A stretch of 32,740 bases of DNA from a bacterium (lineage in GTDB: Bacteria > Cyanobacteriota > Vampirovibrionia > Obscuribacterales > JAKAZS01), in NCBI GenBank assembly GCA_021815785.1, contig JAKAZS010000032.1, forward strand, positions 1-32,740. Direction: 5' to 3'. The notes under the pieces are model-generated. The model saw nothing but the letters and a program-made list of their open reading frames with translations, was not told the DNA's origin and made no database searches. Position numbers and translations under genes: made by a program. Below, piece after piece: positions 24,717 to 32,740 of the stretch. Position 1 is the stretch's first letter. Each line of letters opens with the position of its first letter.

Positions 24717-25254
24717 ATATAAAATCAGGTTTAGCTATATTGTTTTTTACTTCTAAAATAAGTTCGGTTAATTGTTTAACAATGCCGGAGAACTGTTTTT
24801 GAATATCGTTACTTATTATATCTAAACCATCTTTATTATTTATTTCAATCCCAAAAAATAAAGCAATTGGTGGTAATAATTTTTGCGTACCGGAAAAATT
24901 TAATTCGTCAATAAAACTAAATCCATGACTGGATAAATTATTAGGTATATTACCTGATAGCAATGATTGATTTAAATTAAAAACTTTAACTTTTCCTTTA
25001 CTATTCTGGGTAAAGATAGCATCAATAATTATAATAGCTTCGTGACCATGGAGGCAATAAGATAAATAATTAGTAAAACTGCCCAAATTAAATATACAGA
25101 AATCCTGAGTTTTTGGCAACAATTGCACAATTTGACTAGCAACACCATCATCACCCCGTAAATTGTTACCTACAGTTATCAGTGCCAGGCCTTGTTCAAA
25201 ACAACCCAGGTTATGCTTACACAAATAAATTTCTGCATATTGTGACTGTTTCAT
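24691..25254 (-). CDS. Hydrogenase maturation protease (HycI/HoxW type)
   Basis: This protease trims the C-terminal peptide of the NiFe large subunit after nickel insertion; here the target is most likely the short tail of HydA. It shows GNNLRGDDGVA (residues 29-39), D78 in IIIIDAIF and H110 in LSSHGFSF, the usual nickel-sensing acidic and His positions. At 187 residues it has about 20 extra N-terminal residues before the core strand. First gene of the hydrogenase cluster; overlaps hypA. A weak promoter-like TTGCTT-16-TATTAT lies upstream (25317-25290, minus strand). Confidence 0.85.
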   Translation of the reverse strand: MKQSQYAEIYLCKHNLGCFEQGLALITVGNNLRGDDGVASQIVQLLPKTQDFCIFNLGSFTNYLSYCLHGHEAIIIIDAIFTQNSKGKVKVFNLNQSLLSGNIPNNLSSHGFSFIDELNFSGTQKLLPPIALFFGIEINNKDGLDIISNDIQKQFSGIVKQLTELILEVKNNIAKPDFIYARNNYSQ

Positions 25255-25340
25255 TATGGCAAAATACTATAAGAAATTTCTCAAAATGAATAATATATTA
25301 TATTGTAATTCAAGCAAAAAATTTATGAATCATTCTTTAG

Positions 25341-25451
25341 ACTGAATCATCTTTAAATATCCACACAACGGCTTTGTATAAACTGTTGAGGAACAACTTT
25401 AACTTCTGGGAATTTACTGAATCATCTTTAAATATCAACACAACGGCTTTG
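25341..25451. repeat. Two 36-bp direct repeats 39 bp apart
   Basis: Bases 25341-25376 and 25416-25451 are identical except for one position (ACTGAATCATCTTTAAATAT then C/A and CACAACGGCTTTG). A 15-bp partial copy of the left part (TGAATCATTCTTTAG) lies just before, at 25326. The geometry is CRISPR-like (36/39) but there are only two units, no internal palindrome and no cas gene. The right copy runs up to just before the permease stop. Confidence 0.7.
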
Positions 25452-25455
25452 CTAA

Positions 25456-26832
25456 TTAATTATTATTACGTATAGCCAATTTCGAATGCTTGCGACCATA
25501 TAGTAAATACCCTAAAATACCAAAAGGCAAAATTGCCAAATAGGCTTTTAAGACAATCGGCTCCAAACAAAATACCAAAGTCAAACAGCCAATAGTCCCA
25601 AATAAACCAATAAAAGGATTGACAATTTTAAGTTTAAGCGCTCCAATACAAACAAACATAAAGGCAATTAACGTTCCTAAAACCATTAAATTGGCTATTT
25701 GACCAAAAGGTACAAAACCGGCAACGCTACCAACAATAATACCATTTAAAATTATGCCCCAAACTGGATTACCAGCTTTAGATTTCAGGAAAATTGCTGG
25801 TAAAAGTCCATCTTCAGCCATATTGCGAAAAATACGTGGAGCCCCCATGCATAATACCAATAACACATTAAATATGCCTAAAACCGCACCAAAAGCAATA
25901 AATTTAGCACACCAAGTTTCTTTAGCAGCATTCAATAAATTAGCCAATGGTGCAGCAGCCTCATTACCTACAAACAAGGAATTTTCCACACCGTTAATAA
26001 AACAAGGAGCTAGCCCTGTAGCCACAAGCATAACTATTACATACAACATTGCCACCAGCCCAATACATAAATAGGTAGCAATTTGCGTATCGCGCGTAGT
26101 TTTAGCTTCGCGGGCAAAAGTATATAATGCATCAAACCCCACATAAGGGAAAACAGCCAAGGCAGCCCCTTTCATCACTCCAGCCAGTCCTTTAGGAGCA
26201 AAAGGAGTCCAGTTAGCTGGATTTACATGTTTAATTCCGGCTATTAAAAATATAGTTAGCAAGACAAGTTTTAAACAAACCAAAGCAAAGTTTAATTTAG
26301 CAGATTTGTTTACACCACCAGCTACTAACAAAATGGTAACTAAGGTTATTACACTAATAGGGATTATATTAACCCCAAAATGAAAGCCTGTAGCATCAAT
26401 AACGGATCCATTCCAGAAAGTGGGCAGGTTCAAATTTAAAGCATTTTTTAAATACTCACACCAGGCAATTGAAACCGCTGAAGCACCAAAACTATAAGAA
26501 AAAAACAGGCCAAGGGCGATAATCCAAGCAAAAATTTCACCAAGCGAATGATAGACATAACTATAAGCACTAATACCACTAGGCACTTTACTGGCAAATT
26601 TTTCATAAGCCACACCTACACACATGATAACGATGCCGGTTAACAAAAACGAAAATATTCCAGCAGGGCCAGCTTGTCTTGCTATCATACCAGGCATAGC
26701 AAAGATACCAGCACCAATGGTGGCTCCCATCCCTAGCGCGGTAAGCATAAGCCAACCAAGATGTTTAGGGGTTTCAACAATTAAACTTGGATCCTGGATA
26801 GCTGGGGTCTTGCGAAGTAAGGTGGTAAGCAT
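25456..26832 (-). CDS. APC-superfamily amino-acid permease
   Basis: A 458-residue inner-membrane transporter with about 12 hydrophobic segments. The start of TM1 has the substrate-binding loop GMGATIGAGIFAMPG (residues about 34-48), the APC signature, and the TM6 region reads AALAVFPYVGFDALYTFAREAKTTRD, typical of the cationic-amino-acid/YhdG-like branch. The N-terminal PKHLGWLMLTALGMG is normal. AGGA lies 8-9 nt before the ATG. Substrate is not certain; uptake of an amino acid with H+ is expected. It diverges from the dehydrogenase gene across about 180 nt and is separated from the hydrogenase genes by the repeat pair. Confidence 0.88.
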   Translation of the reverse strand: MLTTLLRKTPAIQDPSLIVETPKHLGWLMLTALGMGATIGAGIFAMPGMIARQAGPAGIFSFLLTGIVIMCVGVAYEKFASKVPSGISAYSYVYHSLGEIFAWIIALGLFFSYSFGASAVSIAWCEYLKNALNLNLPTFWNGSVIDATGFHFGVNIIPISVITLVTILLVAGGVNKSAKLNFALVCLKLVLLTIFLIAGIKHVNPANWTPFAPKGLAGVMKGAALAVFPYVGFDALYTFAREAKTTRDTQIATYLCIGLVAMLYVIVMLVATGLAPCFINGVENSLFVGNEAAAPLANLLNAAKETWCAKFIAFGAVLGIFNVLLVLCMGAPRIFRNMAEDGLLPAIFLKSKAGNPVWGIILNGIIVGSVAGFVPFGQIANLMVLGTLIAFMFVCIGALKLKIVNPFIGLFGTIGCLTLVFCLEPIVLKAYLAILPFGILGYLLYGRKHSKLAIRNNN

Positions 26833-26942
26833 TGGTGTATTCCTGTTGATTAAACCATTTAGGTTTTCGATTAATTTAACGAAAATTCAGACTTACGTTT
26901 TCTAAATATAGCTTTTACTTTAATCTAAATTTTATTCTAAAA

Positions 26943-26951
26943 TGCTATCAT
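26943..26951 (+). promoter_or_regulatory. Candidate extended -10 for the dehydrogenase gene
   Basis: TGCTATCAT resembles TGnTATAAT, about 65 nt before the start codon and in the divergent gap from the permease. No strong -35 is seen. Confidence 0.3.
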
Positions 26952-27015
26952 AGCTTAGGTTATATTTATCAGATATTTAGTTTTCAAGCAGTAAACTTTA
27001 TAGGAATTTTATTTT

Positions 27016-28251
27016 ATGAGTCAAAATATTAAAAATGTTGCCGTAATTGGAGCCGGAGCCATGGGGCAAGGAATAGCTTTAAGTGTGGCCTTAGCTGATT
27101 TAAAAGTAACTTTAATTGATGTCAAGCAGGAATTCATTGAAAAAGGAATTAATAACATTAAACGCATGCTGGATTCCCGTATTAAACGAGGGCAATTGAC
27201 AGAAAATCAAGTACAAACATATTTAGGTTCAATCAACGGTCAAACTAACTATCAAAATCTAGAAAATACCGACTTTGTTATCGAAGCAGCTTTAGAAAAA
27301 ATTGAGGTAAAATTAAAGATTTTTCAAGAACTCGATAACATTATTAAACCTGAAGCTATTTTAGCCAGCAACACTTCGGCTTTATCAATTTCTCAAATTG
27401 CTTGTGCGACCAAACGCAAAGATAAAGTTATTGGCATGCATTTTTTCAACCCAGCTCATATAATGAAATTAGTTGAAGTTATCCCTGGTTATCATACCAG
27501 TCACCAAACTATTGCAACAACACAAAGCTTAAGCTCTTTACTAGGCAAAACAGCAGTAGTTGTTAAAGAATGTCCAGGTTTTCTGGTTAACCGCCTGTTA
27601 TTTCCTTACATGAATGAAGCTATCTATGCTTTAACTGAAGGCTTGGCGAGCATCAATCAAATTGATGAAACAGCCTTACAATTTGGCTTACCTATGGGTC
27701 CATTTACCTTAATGGATATGACCGGTTTAGATATTTGCCTGGATGTAAATGAATTTTTATATAATGAATATGGTTTGCGCTTTGAAACAGCTAAACTTTT
27801 AAAATTAATGGTCGAACATGGTTTTTTAGGTCAAAAGTCTAAAGCTGGTTTTTATTTACATGATAATCAGCCTAACACACCAAAACAAGTCAATCCTGAT
27901 TTCATTGAATTATTGGCAAGTCTTAAAACAGGTAATAAGCCTTGTGTTAAATTTGATTTTAATCGAGTCATCTTACCCATGTTTAATGAAGCTATTTATG
28001 CTTATCAAGAAGGCGTGGTAGAATTAGCAGATATTGACATTGCGATGAATTATGGCTGCGGTTTAAAACGAGGTATTTTATCACTTAGCACGGATAATGG
28101 TTTAGCCTGGTGCCTAGAACAAATGGGAAATTATCATAAACTTTACGGCGAAAGATTTAGACCATCTTGGCTATTAAAGAAAATGGTTCATGCCGGAATT
28201 TTAAATTTAACGAAAAATGCAAATTCAGCGAATCTAAGCCTCGTTAAATAA
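27016..28251 (+). CDS. 3-hydroxyacyl-CoA dehydrogenase, two C-terminal domains
   Basis: It oxidises L-3-hydroxyacyl-CoA to 3-ketoacyl-CoA with NAD(P), or runs in reverse as in butyrate-type fermentation. The N-terminal Rossmann motif is VIGAGAMGQGIALSVALADLKVTLID. The catalytic region has SNTSALSIS and MHFFNPAHIMKLVEVIPG (catalytic His), then CPGFLVNRLLFPYMNEAIYAL and GLPMGPFTLMDMTGLDI. At 411 residues it is longer than the 280-residue single-module type because a second C-terminal module follows (FNRVILPMFNEAIYAYQEGVV... YGCGLKRGILSL). No crotonase or thiolase gene is adjacent. AGGA lies 11 nt before the ATG. A TGCTATCAT extended -10 at 26943 may drive it. Confidence 0.9.
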   Translation: MSQNIKNVAVIGAGAMGQGIALSVALADLKVTLIDVKQEFIEKGINNIKRMLDSRIKRGQLTENQVQTYLGSINGQTNYQNLENTDFVIEAALEKIEVKLKIFQELDNIIKPEAILASNTSALSISQIACATKRKDKVIGMHFFNPAHIMKLVEVIPGYHTSHQTIATTQSLSSLLGKTAVVVKECPGFLVNRLLFPYMNEAIYALTEGLASINQIDETALQFGLPMGPFTLMDMTGLDICLDVNEFLYNEYGLRFETAKLLKLMVEHGFLGQKSKAGFYLHDNQPNTPKQVNPDFIELLASLKTGNKPCVKFDFNRVILPMFNEAIYAYQEGVVELADIDIAMNYGCGLKRGILSLSTDNGLAWCLEQMGNYHKLYGERFRPSWLLKKMVHAGILNLTKNANSANLSLVK

Positions 28252-28294
28252 CTAGACAATTTTCCAACAAAATAATCAAGGGATCGATCAATCT

Positions 28295-29323
28295 ATGTTT
28301 AAATGGTTTAGTTTTTTATTAATTTTATGGTTTTTATATATTGTGCGTGAAGTATTTCCTCCTTTTATCATTGGTGGTATCATTGCTTATTTACTGCTAC
28401 CTTTAGTTAAGCAAATAAGTTCTTCTTGCGGTATTAAAAATCATTTAAGCGTACTAGCGATATATTCAAGTGTAGTTATAATTTTTTGCCTGGTTTTAAT
28501 GATTTTTGGCCATTCAATTGCTGAACAATTCCAGGCCTTATTTCATCAGCGTAAAGAGATTATTGGCAATCTGCTTAATCAAATAACTTCAACATTTCAA
28601 TGGCAAATTGATATTGATAAATCCACTGATGAAATTGTCACCAGCGTCGAAGAAAGCTTTGGCCGTCCCGAAGAAATTATGCACCTAGGCTCACTCCTAT
28701 CTAAAGGCTTTCTAGCAACTTTAGTGACCGTAGTATCCTCAATTTATTTTATGTTGGATAGTTCTCGAGTGGGGACTTTCTTTTTAAGATTTATCCCTGA
28801 ATCAAAACAGGAGTCGATAGTTCAATTAATTTCGCAAATGAATTCAATGTTAAGCAAATATGTGCGTGGTCAGTTATTACTAATAGTTATCATGGCCTCG
28901 ATTGCCTATGTGTTTTTACATTTTGTCATTCATTTAAAATATGCCTTGATAATATCGATAATTTCCGGTTTTTTTGAAATCATCCCCGTTTTAGGTCCAA
29001 TCCTAGCCACAACTTCGGCAACAGTTGTGGGCATTTCGCAATTAGGAATTCATACCGCCGTATGGATTATCTTATTTTACACCTTAGCCCGTTGGGTAGA
29101 GGATTATATTGTTGTGCCCAGAATAATTGGTCATGCAGTTGAATTACATCCTCTAGCCGTTATCTTTGCTGTATTATGCGGTGAAGTCTTGGCTGGCGGT
29201 TTAGGTATGCTCATTGCTATTCCTGTGGCAGCTTCTATTAAATTGGCTCTAGATTTTTATTACCCTACTACCAGTAACAATTCTGAACCAACAACCAATA
29301 TGCCAACCACTTCGCAATCTTAA
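28295..29323 (+). CDS. AI-2E family (TqsA/PerM-like) membrane protein
   Basis: A 342-residue inner-membrane protein with about seven to eight hydrophobic segments: an N-terminal pair (FSFLLILWFLYIVREVFPPFIIGGIIAYLLLPL), a soluble helical part (residues about 80-140), then the family block YVRGQLLLIVIMASIAYVFL, GFFEIIPVLGPILATTSA and the YIVVPRIIGHAVELHPLAVIFAVLCGEVLAGG end. The family exports small molecules or works as a Na+/H+ antiporter in some members; the substrate here is unknown. It starts 43 nt after the dehydrogenase with AAGGGA upstream. The tail is Thr/Asn-rich. Confidence 0.88.
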   Translation: MFKWFSFLLILWFLYIVREVFPPFIIGGIIAYLLLPLVKQISSSCGIKNHLSVLAIYSSVVIIFCLVLMIFGHSIAEQFQALFHQRKEIIGNLLNQITSTFQWQIDIDKSTDEIVTSVEESFGRPEEIMHLGSLLSKGFLATLVTVVSSIYFMLDSSRVGTFFLRFIPESKQESIVQLISQMNSMLSKYVRGQLLLIVIMASIAYVFLHFVIHLKYALIISIISGFFEIIPVLGPILATTSATVVGISQLGIHTAVWIILFYTLARWVEDYIVVPRIIGHAVELHPLAVIFAVLCGEVLAGGLGMLIAIPVAASIKLALDFYYPTTSNNSEPTTNMPTTSQS

Positions 29324-29448
29324 GCTATAATATTTTAAGCTAAAATTACCAATACATTGACCAGGTAAATTATCCCTTACAACCAAACAAGATTTAAAAA
29401 CCTTATACCAGTCACAATTAATATTAATAAACATTGAGGTAAATTAAA

Positions 29449-29727
29449 ATGATTGAAATTAAAGATATTGAGTATATCGCCAAATTAGCTAAACTTGATT
29501 TATCAGATAACGAGAAAGCCCTTTATGCAAAACAACTTGATAGTATTGTCAGTCATTTTAAAGAATTAAGTAAAATTGATACAACTAATTGCGAACCTTT
29601 ATCACATCCGCTGACAATTACCAATGTAATGCGAGCTGACCATGTCATTGATACAGATACCTTTGCTGAATTAGCTAAAAATATTCCTGATACCGAGGGA
29701 CGGTTTTTTAAAGTCCCGAAAATTTAA
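29449..29727 (+). CDS. gatC: Asp/Glu-tRNA amidotransferase subunit C
   Basis: A small scaffold subunit of the GatCAB complex, which converts misacylated Glu-tRNAGln and Asp-tRNAAsn to the amide forms. It has 92 residues: IKDIEYIAKLAKLDLSDNEK at the start, a helical core, PLSHPLTITNVMRADHV and the DTEGRFFKVPKI end, all typical. GAGG lies upstream of the ATG. gatA and gatB are not adjacent, so the complex is encoded at split loci. The stop lies inside a 30-bp perfect AT palindrome. Confidence 0.93.
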   Translation: MIEIKDIEYIAKLAKLDLSDNEKALYAKQLDSIVSHFKELSKIDTTNCEPLSHPLTITNVMRADHVIDTDTFAELAKNIPDTEGRFFKVPKI

Positions 29728-29748
29728 ATATATATATATTTAAATTTT
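29719..29748. repeat. Perfect 30-bp AT palindrome over the gatC stop codon
   Basis: AAAATTTAAATATAT followed by its exact reverse complement. It contains the gatC TAA (29725-29727) and sits 55 nt before the candidate pyrG -35. It could form a weak hairpin at the gatC 3' end or be a protein-binding site; pure A/T stems are poor terminators. Confidence 0.6.
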
Positions 29749-29803
29749 AATTTTAAAAGTTGTAGGTAAATAGAGAAATTTCACTAATTTTGCCTAAGAC
29801 TAG

Positions 29804-29832
29804 TTTAACTTTTAAATGGTATAGATTATAAT
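29804..29832 (+). promoter_or_regulatory. Candidate pyrG promoter
   Basis: A perfect -10 TATAAT (29827-29832) follows a weak -35 (TTTAAC or TTAACT, 29804-29810) by 16-17 nt. Transcription would start near 29839, leaving a leader of under 30 nt with a strong AAGGAGG. No attenuator hairpin or GGGC-type start run is seen. Confidence 0.5.
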
Positions 29833-29865
29833 AATCTCTTAAGTTTAAATTTCAAGGAGGATGAT

Positions 29866-31536
29866 ATGCACACCAGATATGTATTTGTTACTGGTGGGGT
29901 AATGTCTTCCTTGGGCAAAGGAATTATTGCTGCATCCTTAGGTCGTTTATTAAGGGCTCGTGGGCACGAAATAACTATTATCAAACTTGACCCCTATCTT
30001 AATGTCGATCCTGGAACAATGAGTCCCTATCAGCACGGTGAAGTATTTGTTACTGATGATGGTGCTGAAACCGATCTGGATTTGGGGCATTATGAAAGAT
30101 TTATTGATTCAAGCCTTGGTCGCTTAAATAATTTAACGGCTGGATCAATATACCTTAGCGTTCTTGAAAAAGAACGTCGCGGTGACTATCTTGGTGGAAC
30201 AGTACAAATGATTCCCCATGTTACCAACGAAATTAAAAACTTCATTCAAAAAGCCGCTAAACAATCCAATAGCCATATTGCCATTATTGAAGTTGGAGGC
30301 ACCGTAGGCGATATTGAAAGCCTTATTTTTCTTGAAGCTATTCGCCAAATGCGTAAAGACATTGGTCGTGATAGTGTGTGTTATATCCATGCTACGATTA
30401 TTCCTAATCTAAAGGCTACCAGCGAATTAAAGACCAAACCAACGCAACATTCAGTTGACACCTTAAGGAGTCGCGGGATTCAGCCCGATATTTTAGTCTG
30501 TCGATCGGAACGCAGTTTATCAGCTTCAATTAAAGAAAAACTCTCATTGTTTACCGATGTAGACAATGCCTGTGTCATTCAATGCCTTGATGTTCAACAT
30601 TTATACGAAATTCCGTTAATGATGGAAAAAGAGGGTCTGGCTAACCGTGTTTTAGAAAAACTTCATCTCGAAAACATCAAACCCGATCTTAAAGACTGGC
30701 AACTCATGGTGGATAAAATCAAAAATCCCCAAAAAACTATAAAAGTAGCTATTGTAGGCAAATACGTGATGCTTTCCGATGCCTATATTTCCGTCGTGGA
30801 ATCCTTAAAACATGCCGGCGCTCATTACGGAGCTAAAGTTGAAATCAAATGGGTCTTATCTGAAGATTTAGAAAGTACCAGTGCGCAAAATTATTTAAAT
30901 GATGTTGATGGTATTCTCGTTCCCGGTGGGTTTGGTGATCGTGGCATTGAAGGTAAAATCCTAGCTGCCAAATACGCTAGAGAACACAATATACCTTATT
31001 TAGGCTTGTGTTTAGGGATGCAAATTGCCGTAGTCGAATTTGCCCGCAACGTTGCCAAGCTTAAAGATGCCCATTCAACCGAATTTAATACTCAAACGCC
31101 GTATCCAGTTATTGATCTTATGATCCATCAACAAGGTGTTAAAAATAAAGGTGGAACCATGAGACTTGGATCTTACCCTTGTGTATTAAAATCTTCAAGC
31201 AAAGTACAATCACTTTACAATTCAGACAATATAAATGAACGACATCGCCATCGCTATGAAGTCAACAATCAATTTCGCCAGATTCTTGAGCAAAATGGTT
31301 TAAGTTTTTCTGGGCTTTCTCCAGATCAAGAACTAGTTGAAATTATCGAATTACCCAATCACCCCTATTTTGTTGCCTGCCAATTCCATCCCGAACTAAA
31401 ATCACGACCAAATTTACCCCACCCACTCTTCGTTGGGCTTGTCAAGGCAATGCTTGATCAACGTGCGCTAAACAACAGTCAAAATATTATAGTAAACAAT
31501 GAAAGTAAAGTTATTTTTAATTCCAGCCAAAATTAA
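29866..31536 (+). CDS. pyrG: CTP synthase
   Basis: It makes CTP from UTP using ATP and glutamine-derived ammonia, the last step of de novo pyrimidine nucleotide synthesis. The 556-residue protein has the N-terminal synthetase domain ([75 protein letters not shown]) and a C-terminal class I glutamine amidotransferase domain ([20 protein letters not shown] with catalytic Cys382, [10 protein letters not shown] with the catalytic His and Glu). A short Asn/Ser-rich tail follows. The ribosome-binding site AAGGAGG is the strongest in the window, fitting a highly translated gene. Confidence 0.97.
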   Translation: MHTRYVFVTGGVMSSLGKGIIAASLGRLLRARGHEITIIKLDPYLNVDPGTMSPYQHGEVFVTDDGAETDLDLGHYERFIDSSLGRLNNLTAGSIYLSVLEKERRGDYLGGTVQMIPHVTNEIKNFIQKAAKQSNSHIAIIEVGGTVGDIESLIFLEAIRQMRKDIGRDSVCYIHATIIPNLKATSELKTKPTQHSVDTLRSRGIQPDILVCRSERSLSASIKEKLSLFTDVDNACVIQCLDVQHLYEIPLMMEKEGLANRVLEKLHLENIKPDLKDWQLMVDKIKNPQKTIKVAIVGKYVMLSDAYISVVESLKHAGAHYGAKVEIKWVLSEDLESTSAQNYLNDVDGILVPGGFGDRGIEGKILAAKYAREHNIPYLGLCLGMQIAVVEFARNVAKLKDAHSTEFNTQTPYPVIDLMIHQQGVKNKGGTMRLGSYPCVLKSSSKVQSLYNSDNINERHRHRYEVNNQFRQILEQNGLSFSGLSPDQELVEIIELPNHPYFVACQFHPELKSRPNLPHPLFVGLVKAMLDQRALNNSQNIIVNNESKVIFNSSQN

Positions 31537-31714
31537 GCAAATTTTGCCAATTTAAGTTTAAGCTTTATAATATTTAAATTTACAATCAATTATTTTAATG
31601 ATTAGTATTTTTTTTAAACGGGAAAAAAATATATGTAATCTAAATATTGTTATCAATATAATTAATCTTAGTACATTAATTTAATATTTCATGGGAGAAA
31701 AATAAATACCTTTT

Positions 31715-32740
31715 ATGCAGGCATATTTAGTTGATTTGGTTTCCAATAAAAAACTTGTAGTTGTAGAGCCTAAATGTAAAATTGGCCGAGATGAGATTAA
31801 TGATATTGTAATAAATGGGGATTTAGCGGTTTCTCGATTTCATTTTTTAATTATTCGCGAAAACAATCAATATTTTATTGATGATTGCCAAAGCCGTCAT
31901 GGCACATTTCTTAACGGCAACCAGGTGCAGAAACGAGAACCCATTAATGATGGAGATGTTTTAAAGGTAGGAATTTCCCTATTTTGGTTTGTGGTCGAGT
32001 CCTCAATTGAAGACGAGGAAGCAAAAGTTCCTCCAGTTGACATGAATCAAACCATAAGCTCATTGGTTGAAAACCAGAAGTCATTAGCTGAAAAACCTAA
32101 AGAAGAGAATAGTGAACCAGTTAAATTATTTAAAAGTAAAATAAAAGACGAAGACAAAGTATTAGCTCCTCAAGAACAGGTTTGGAAAGCTGACGACTTA
32201 TTGAATGTCCTTACTGAAAGTTTAGGTCAGGATATTTTAACCGAACCACTAGTAAATGAAGATTCTATTCATAGTGATTTACTTACTAAAGAAATTGACT
32301 CAGATCCTAAACTAAAAGACCTTGACAAAAACGAAGCCACGTCTACAGATAATCAAAGCGATGACGGCAAGTTAAAGTCCGTCCTTGAATTAGTTACCGG
32401 CAATGACAATGCTGAATCAGCTAAATCAGCGCAAAGCATAGATGAAATCACGATTGAAGAAAACTTGAAATCGGTTGAAGAATCAGCAGATTCTAATATC
32501 GAAATGGATGCTAGCGCACAAGACCTAATTAATGCTTTAAATCTTGAAGCTATTAGTGTAGATGAAAGTGAATCAAGTTTAGTTAATAATCAAGATGATG
32601 AATTAGCTAGTTTGTTTAAAGATTTAAACGACGAAAATTCCCTTGAAACAGCTAAAGCTAAAGAAGAAGCTGAAACTAAAGCTAAAGAAGAAGCCGAAAT
32701 TAAAGCTAAAGAAGAAGCTGAAACTAAAGCTAAAGAAGAA
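31715..32740 (+). CDS. FHA-domain protein with acidic and Lys/Glu repeat region (3' end outside window)
   Basis: The frame is open to the window end (342 codons seen). Residues about 5-95 form a forkhead-associated domain that binds phosphothreonine peptides: G24-R25-D26, S40-R41-F42-H43, S60-R61-H62-G63-T64 and LNG at 66-68. Residues about 95-310 are highly acidic and probably disordered. From residue about 311, tandem 8-residue units close to ETKAKEEA (24-bp DNA repeats) run into the window edge and suggest a coiled-coil or extended helix. No membrane span is visible so far. FHA proteins normally act with Ser/Thr kinases or in secretion and division complexes; no kinase is in the window. 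A GGGAG lies 17 nt before the ATG, rather far. Confidence 0.85.
   Translation, partial: MQAYLVDLVSNKKLVVVEPKCKIGRDEINDIVINGDLAVSRFHFLIIRENNQYFIDDCQSRHGTFLNGNQVQKREPINDGDVLKVGISLFWFVVESSIEDEEAKVPPVDMNQTISSLVENQKSLAEKPKEENSEPVKLFKSKIKDEDKVLAPQEQVWKADDLLNVLTESLGQDILTEPLVNEDSIHSDLLTKEIDSDPKLKDLDKNEATSTDNQSDDGKLKSVLELVTGNDNAESAKSAQSIDEITIEENLKSVEESADSNIEMDASAQDLINALNLEAISVDESESSLVNNQDDELASLFKDLNDENSLETAKAKEEAETKAKEEAEIKAKEEAETKAKEE

Noticed and set aside
25341..25451. CRISPR array
   Set aside because: Only two repeat units, no dyad symmetry in the repeat and no cas genes; kept as a direct repeat only.
26624..26905. Rightward open frame across the permease start
   Set aside because: Antisense to a clear APC permease and with no recognisable product.
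29833..29865. pyrG leader attenuation or reiterative-transcription control
   Set aside because: The leader is very short, lacks a G-run start and has no hairpin.

Overview
This is an AT-rich bacterial chromosome segment. The low GC is visible by eye, especially between genes. The envelope looks Gram-negative: there is an HlyD-type periplasmic adaptor in an export operon, secreted proteins with signal peptides, and a lipobox-bearing serine protease. I cannot assign the lineage. The mix of a group 3b-type NiFe hydrogenase, a DUF4127 protein, Rhs proteins with Ig/LysM-like repeats and a long RecJ suggests an anaerobic or fermentative Gram-negative, possibly from a poorly sampled phylum, but this is inference.

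Region 1 (1-6500) is accessory. It holds the 3' end of a large Rhs-type polymorphic-toxin gene, a small membrane protein immediately downstream (candidate immunity partner), IS3-family debris, a second shortened Rhs gene that shares an 848-bp gap-free block with the first but carries a different C-terminal tip, a second small exported protein after that tip, and then a graveyard of fragments: an Rhs scrap, a repeated IS end and the tail of an IS66-type transposase. The layout is that of an Rhs locus with a displaced tip cassette.

Region 2 (6508-10156) has a tight leftward three-gene set: a small exported protein, a DUF4127 protein and a trypsin-like protease whose start overlaps the DUF4127 stop. 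A small single-span membrane protein diverges from it. This is the least understood conserved-looking operon in the window.

Region 3 (10377-13683) has recJ and apt, rightward. Region 4 (13915-19238, leftward) is a YbhGFSR-type exporter: periplasmic adaptor, double ATPase and two ABC-2 permeases. Region 5 (19326-25254, leftward) is a cytoplasmic bidirectional NAD(P)-linked NiFe hydrogenase. Its genes run, in transcription order, maturation protease, hypA, hypB, hypC, hydB, hydG, hydD, hydA. Electrons would flow from the NiFe site (HydA) through the clusters of HydD to the FAD/2Fe-2S subunit HydG and to HydB. The embedded Hyp and protease genes insert nickel and trim HydA, while hypD, hypE and hypF must lie elsewhere.

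Region 6 (25456-32740) contains an amino-acid permease (leftward), then a rightward run: a two-domain 3-hydroxyacyl-CoA dehydrogenase, an AI-2E family membrane protein, gatC, pyrG and the start of an FHA-domain protein whose Lys/Glu-rich repeats run off the window end.
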